Positions 58,401 to 64,000 of a stretch of DNA of 64,000 nucleotides are shown here, in pieces. The notes beneath the pieces are model-generated. The model worked only from the letters and a program-made list of their open reading frames with translations, had not been told where the DNA came from and searched no databases. A program made the translations under genes and the position numbers. This stretch comes from Halichondria panicea (taxonomy: Eukaryota; Porifera; Demospongiae; Suberitida; Halichondriidae): positions 2,918,201-2,982,200 of the forward strand of contig NC_087379.1 of NCBI RefSeq assembly GCF_963675165.1, written 5' to 3'. Each line of letters opens with the position of its first letter. Within the stretch, counting starts at the first letter, position 1.

Positions 58401-61400
58401 TTTGTTGCTAATAAAATTCCATCAACTTCAAATTATCTCAATGATTGTTGTTCAATGTTTTCACAGGCAGTAGCTATAGTGCCTAGGGTGGGGTTGATCA
58501 CGTAAAGCATACACTAAGAAATTACCCAAACGTCAGAAAGTCTACTAACTGAAGCCACCATGATGAAAGTTATAGGGTTTAGCATTACTACAGTCATGCT
58601 TGTTGTTACCTTTGCTATTTGCAGAAGTGATAACTCTTTCCTCAGACATTTGCCAAACATCTCTGCAGCTGCAAGAATAAATTATATTCAATTAATATTA
58701 TTATCGACAAGGCAACATCAAAGGAGTTAGCTATAGGAAGGAAATGGAAACAAGACCACACAAAGTATCGATTAGCATGCACTCAAGATAATTTGTTTGC
58801 ATGCAGAAGCATATACAGTTGAGGACTACACCCATACAAAAAGTATCCATTAACATGCGCCATTACTCAAGTTTTCATGCAACGTACTCTGTACTTTGCG
58901 AATGCCGAGAGGAGCTGGTAGGTCCTGGAGTGCAGTGAACAGCCATTCCACCAGATTGTGAGAGAAATTCTCAATGCTCTCCCTCAAGCTGCACAGACGG
59001 TCAATAAGGAGTTGAATAAAAAGATGCTGTATTATATAGCTATATACACACACATCAAACTATGTGATGCAGTAATGTGCAGTGCAAATATATTCAATGT
59101 GTATACTGTACCTTTCAGAGACTGATTGCAGGGTTGCAGGAATCAGCACTTCACAGATGGCCTGCATGGAGACAAGTATGCATGTAAATCCAGCATGGTA
59201 TAATGAGCATGCAGGAAGCAGTAATACATTCAGCATTACACAACTTACCCTAATTACTATTATGTAATAGACATCTCTATAATCTATAAACAGCATCTAT
59301 TTTTAAGCAACCACCCACATAAACACATTGCAATCTCATTCCAATGAATCAGTTTCAAATCTCACTACAAAGGCCCGGCTGGTGATGGGCTGATAGGTGA
59401 TCTAATGACAGTGCTGCAAAGTGCCTGGTACTACCTTCACTACCTACACATGTGTCACATGTGAGAAATTTGGACGTTAATAGAGACTACAAGAAGCAAG
59501 TATCTATAGCAACAATCCCATTCAGTTAGATTGTGAGAATTAAAGGAAAATTTCCTTGACTTATACTATTAAGGTCGCACGCATGGCTATGTAATTAACT
59601 CCGCATGCAGTAACTAACCACAGACATGCAGCGTGCTGATTGGATAATTAGGCCCTGATGAATGTAAAATTAGCTGCTTGACTTGTCTCCTATTGTGATC
59701 TAACAAACGATATTACTAATTCCGTTAGCATAGCTGTCGGCACAAACATACACTTGAAGATCATGTGTTTTTGCATGCAAATTGGGCCAATAAAGCATTC
59801 CTGTCCGTTAGCTGTGTATAACTGCATGCTTGAGTGATGTGACAAACAAACCAAAAGTGGATTATTGCAAGTCGCTAACCAGAACTAATTATTGATGGCT
59901 TCTTCCAACAATGAGTGATATTTCTATGAGATCGCTCTAAGCTACGATCACCCTGGTGACAGAGAGTTTTCATAGTTAGCGCCTATCAAAGCTGAATGGT
60001 AATTGCAGGCGGTTGTCGAGAAGGTTTTCATCATTATTATTTTTGTTTTCGCCTAATAAACGCCTATTTCTTTCCCATGTTCTTGTGGACATTTTGAGCA
60101 TAGCTTGTCATCAGCAGAACATGACATGGGCTTCACGCAACCATGCTCTAATACTGTGAGACCTACGAACGCACTGCTCATTCTGCACTTGTTGCCACTT
60201 TATAGACAGTTTCATTGAAAAATCTAAATTAACTCAATGGGGATGAGGATGAGAGCATAACTCAATTCAATGACAGGTAGTAAAACTACTTTTCACATTC
60301 CAAAACAATGCACTCAACTAAATTTCCTCAACTTTATAGCTATATACTTGTACGCGGTACTCACAGAATAGAGAATGAAGTCACAGACAACCACCAGGTC
60401 CACTGTAGTTTGGCTGCTGAGAATTGGAAGCATGTGTGCTGGCATGCCCTGCCAGAAGTGGACCAGGAAATCTTGAATCTGAGAAAATTTGATGCAAACA
60501 ATTATTATAAGGCTGCTGAATCGAGACTACACGCAGGAAAAACAACGACGGTTATATGAATGAGATCAAACGCTTTTACAGGAAAACAATGTGTATTTCC
60601 TTGTAAACAATAAATTATCTAAACAGGATTTACTAATACTCACTTCTTGAAAGTTAATCCGCACAATAGCGTCCAGTATTCTCTGACAGTGAGCTCTGTA
60701 CATGAGCAGGAATGTTTCCACCTGTGTAATTGAAGAGGTAGAAGAGTAATGTATGAACTCAGTCTGGTGGTGGTTCTTGTTTGATAACATGGCACAATTG
60801 CACGCACTTGAAGAACAAACAAGCTACTTATTCTCCGTGACAACCAATTGGCATCTATCCCAGTTCATAGCCCATTATGCCAATTTAGTTTTCACTGACC
60901 ACAACTATTTTTAAATGAATTTCAAATAACTATTGGCACGTACTCATGCAAGCTACTACACAAACACAACATAATAATTATCCCCTGGAAGCACAACGCA
61001 AGGCTTCCTTGCAAAGTGCAGTGTGTAACGTACAGGCTAAGCAGCTAGAGAGCAAGAGTGAGGTCACACTGTGGCTAAGTTGCTAAACCACAATCATCCG
61101 AAATAGAAGCATAGGCAGTGCTATGTTAACTGCAATGTCGGTTAAAGTGTGGGCAAATAAGAAAGTTGATATTCATCAGGTAAGAGTACTTCCTTATTTA
61201 GAAGGTTTCAAATTCCAGGGAATGCTTTGTATGAGCGCAGTGCTTCGTTTTCTATCAAAGTATTCGATCGACACTATAGCTTAAAATACACTACTCCAAG
61301 ATGATAAAGATAGCTACAGCATTATTGTGAATGTCCTATCAAAGTGCATTCACTACTTGCTTTATATTTTTAAGTCTCAGGTATTCTCACCTTATCAACG

Positions 61401-63175
61401 GGAAATGGCTCTGTAAATTTGAGGTCTTTGATTTTGGGAAACTCTGGTAAAAGGATACCAGTCTTAGCGCTGGGGTTGTACGTCTGTCCCGACTGTGGAG
61501 GAAATAAACAAAAACAGGATGAATGAGGACTATTAATCGATGATAAGTCGATGTTTCAAAACGTTGTGGTTAAGTTTAATAGTCAAATACATAACTGGCA
61601 TTCCAATAAAACCACCGACAATGAAATATTTATTACACTAGGCTTCTGTGCACGTAAACTGGAACATTTTTCCCAATGTTGTTTGATCGGTAGGAATGTT
61701 CACCCACCATGCAGTGAGTAGTGTACGGCTGAGTATGTGCAGAGTCGAGTAGTGTGTATACACTTTGACTATTATATCACAGCATGTGTGCAATCTTTAT
61801 GTTGTCCGGTACTACCGGTGGTGCCTGGTACAGTTCCAACCAGGATGTGCTCATTGAACTTTAATCGACAAGACTCTAGAGCTCCAAATATGATACCAAA
61901 CCCCAAGTTTGCACATGCATGAACACCATTATATTAATACCCAATCCAATGATTTGTAACGGAATAATTCCATTAGGGTCTAAAATGATGATGATGATCC
62001 CTCTCACCTCTCTCTTAATGCAAGCATTTGAGAAGCGAGTGAGGCCCTTCTTGGAGTAGGTAGAGCGGAAGTAGATGGAGGTCTCCTTGATGGCCAGCCC
62101 GTAGTAATGGTACTTGGACTGTCCACGGGTGCCCAGGCGTCTAGTTCGAAGATTGGGGAACTTGAGACGAATTATCTGCAAAGACGCAGTAAAACCAGGC
62201 AGTAAATAATACCGATCAAGATTCTGGTTTGAAGGTGTTAGTGGTTGATTATACCATATTGACAGTCACACACTACATTGAGAATTAGTAACTCAATAAC
62301 TTATCATCAGTTCACTAAAGGACAACTGCTTTTTTATAATGCTACGACATGATTTAAACGTTATACTTTTGAACAGTTTAAGTAGTAGGTTTCTTCAGGA
62401 TTGAAAGGATTACAATACTATATTCAAAAACCAATTTTTTCTTGAATTACAAATTCCCCTCACCTTTCCAAAGCTGGCGGCAGAGGATGGTTCGAGCTGG
62501 TTCCTTTTGCAAAAGTCCTGGTAGTGAGTATAAAGTACACTGCGTGGCAGACAGCCGCCAGGGGTGTCCTCGTAATTATCACCAAGCCTGAGGGAAGGAG
62601 AGGAAGTGTATCAAATAAAGTATACCGTGCTCATTGACAACTACATGCGTTAATTTTAGCGAATCACACGAGAGAAACTTGTATTTGTATCGCATACTAT
62701 GAGTCAAAAACCATTGAATGTACCATTTCATGATGAGGGGGCTTGAGCATTTTTTATCCTTTGGTGTTCTTGGTCTTGGGCGACCTGAAGAAATGAATAA
62801 TAACAGTGATTAAAAACTACAGGGTAAAGGTGACAGTATCAAACAAACAACTTCAAAACAACTCCGTGTAAACTTCCACAGACACTGCGGACAACATTGA
62901 AAAACAAGGTAGGACCTAAAACAAACTTTACCCTTAGGGTCTGAATGCATGACAAATAGACGGAACAGAAATCAGACCGTACTTTTCTTTGTGACTTTGC
63001 CGGAAGATGATTTTGGAATCCCTGCTCGATCTGTGGCACCCTCAGCAAAAGGGGAGGAAGGTTGCGATCCAGCTGCTGGGGTAGGGGAGACCAGGAGACC
63101 GAAGTGATCAGTCACCACGCATTCCTCATAGCATCCGACCTCTTCAGGTGACAAAGTGGGAGTCTCAGAAGACAT
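55416..63175 (-). CDS. RFX: RFX-family winged-helix transcription factor
   Basis: A nuclear factor that binds X-box DNA; animal relatives control ciliary and other genes. Fifteen exons in phase to 803 codons: 63175-62983, 62784-62724, 62587-62464, 62175-62008, 61492-61391, 60721-60644, 60478-60365, 59161-59112, 58988-58888, 58668-58610, 58235-58091, 57860-57766, 57096-56979, 56861-56748, 56305-55416. The DNA-binding domain is in exons 2-4: [56 protein letters not shown]. Dimerisation-region signatures follow: [64 protein letters not shown] and [13 protein letters not shown]. The last ~297 residues are Ser/Pro/Gln-rich, low complexity, ending [18 protein letters not shown] to [15 protein letters not shown] after the domain recalls RFX4/6-type members; subfamily not decided. 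Confidence 0.94.
56428..56656. mobile_element. 229-bp MITE with perfect 26-bp TIRs in RFX intron 14
   Basis: Termini TACCGTATAGCGCGAAATTT... and the exact inverse ending CGCGCTATACGGTA. The interior has paired CGTGGATTGG and CCACGAAAATTAAG arms. Same family as 42,465-42,670. Confidence 0.88.
59162..60364. other. RFX intron 7, nothing recognised
   Basis: A 1.2 kb intron without a repeat partner or coding-like frame that I could support. Confidence 0.6.
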
Positions 63176-63861
63176 TGTGATGTGTGGGCTATTCGTTGGA
63201 AGAGAATTTGTATGAATTGCTTTGTAAGCGAGGATAATTATTTAGCAGCAGCTGTAAAAACAGTCAAGCTGCAATGGAAAGAGGAGAAGTCAGTGATATG
63301 TAGATAGACATTGTAGTGCCTGCAGGCAAACCGCAGACAGTTTGCAGCTCTATGAATATCATTTAACTACAATCTGATAGTAAACAAACCACGTTCAGCT
63401 AAAAGGCCAGCCAAAGCGGCGCATAGACAATACAAACATATCTCTTCTACGCTACTTAGACTTGGTGCACATAATGCTGCAGCTAACATGCAATGAGAAA
63501 TGAGTACCGTGAAGCAAATTACTAACACTACGTCTAGCTAGCTAGACTAGAGATGTCTAGCTAGGCTTTATTACTGCAACTTACCAACTGCAGTAAAGTG
63601 AGCTGTCGCAGCCAAGGCTTTAAGAGAGACCTGTGCAGAGTTACTACTCCCCTAAGAGAATGAGCTGCTTGGACGACGCAGGGGGTAATTTTATATCAAA
63701 CAGTGAGCCCTGCCTGAGGCAGTAGTGACCATGTGGCTTCAGGAAGTGTAGATTCTAATGCGCATGCTCACAAAACTGCACAGTGTCATGAAAATTACCA
63801 AAGTCATAAAAAGTGAGCATAATTCAATCTCTCTATAGCTGTATATAAGTGATGTACTTTC
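63176..63861. other. RFX 5' flank
   Basis: It likely contains the RFX 5' UTR and promoter. CTAGCTAGCTAGAC-type short repeats are near 63,533 and a TGCGCATGCTCA motif near 63,760. No gene is seen. Confidence 0.4.
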
Positions 63862-64000
63862 CAAAGTGTTCTAGGAAGCTGTAGAGTCCCGAATTTTCTC
63901 AATATCAGATCATGCATGTGGTGAATCAACTTGGAGTATTTCTGCCCATCAGTGGAGGGATAAATCCGTTCAAAACCACCCTTATTGACAAACTCTCGCT
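63862..64000 (-). CDS. Possible exon of a neighbouring gene (partial)
   Basis: A minus-strand frame open from the window edge reads REFVNKGGFERIYPSTDGQK then YSKLIHHMHDLILRKFGTLQ, with protein-like composition and a possible donor (AAA-GTACAT) near 63,853. Direction would be the same as RFX and upstream of it. Family not recognised. It could equally be chance. Confidence 0.25.

Overview
The window reads as nuclear DNA of an early-branching animal, most likely a demosponge. It is AT-rich. Its genes have many short exons, and the introns I could define carry GT-AG ends. The recognisable genes are animal genes: an RFX transcription factor, peroxisomal sarcosine oxidase with a C-terminal SKL, MYG1, TRM6, rhodopsin-type receptors, a death-fold membrane protein and a kinase/coiled-coil/Kelch fusion that I associate with sponges. 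The species assignment is inference. I saw no tRNA, rRNA or CRISPR array.

Positions 1-24.6 kb hold two tandem copies of a ~12.5 kb block. Each block carries four same-strand, single-exon rhodopsin-like receptor copies (first copy intact, the next three broken) followed by a two-exon NNMT/PNMT-family N-methyltransferase on the opposite strand. Comparing the blocks gives filled and empty sites for several small mobile elements: a pogo-type MITE with TA duplications, and very small (47-52 bp) foldback elements with 9-bp target duplications.

Positions 24.9-37.3 kb hold ordinary genes. TRM6 (minus, 13 exons, 487 codons) is head-to-head with a death-fold/transmembrane/death-domain gene (plus, 5 exons). 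Next come a small secreted-protein reading frame with one in-frame stop (plus) and PIPOX (minus, 9 exons).

Positions 37.4-54.7 kb hold MYG1 twice: a 5'-truncated broken copy (exons 4-9) and a complete 9-exon copy. Between them lies a minus-strand kinase/coiled-coil/Kelch gene with a one-base frameshift in the kinase activation segment. Its 3.9 kb intron contains nested repeats, including three back-to-back perfect or near-perfect hairpins. Upstream of it are a terminal-inverted-repeat element filled with a CACAGCAGACACAGT-type minisatellite and a second long-TIR element carrying a small SANT/Myb-like frame.

Positions 55.4-63.2 kb hold one RFX gene (minus, 15 exons, 803 codons) with the winged-helix DNA-binding domain, the conserved dimerisation region and a low-complexity tail.

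Exon coordinates were derived by hand from splice signals, phase and family conservation. No alignment or database search was run.
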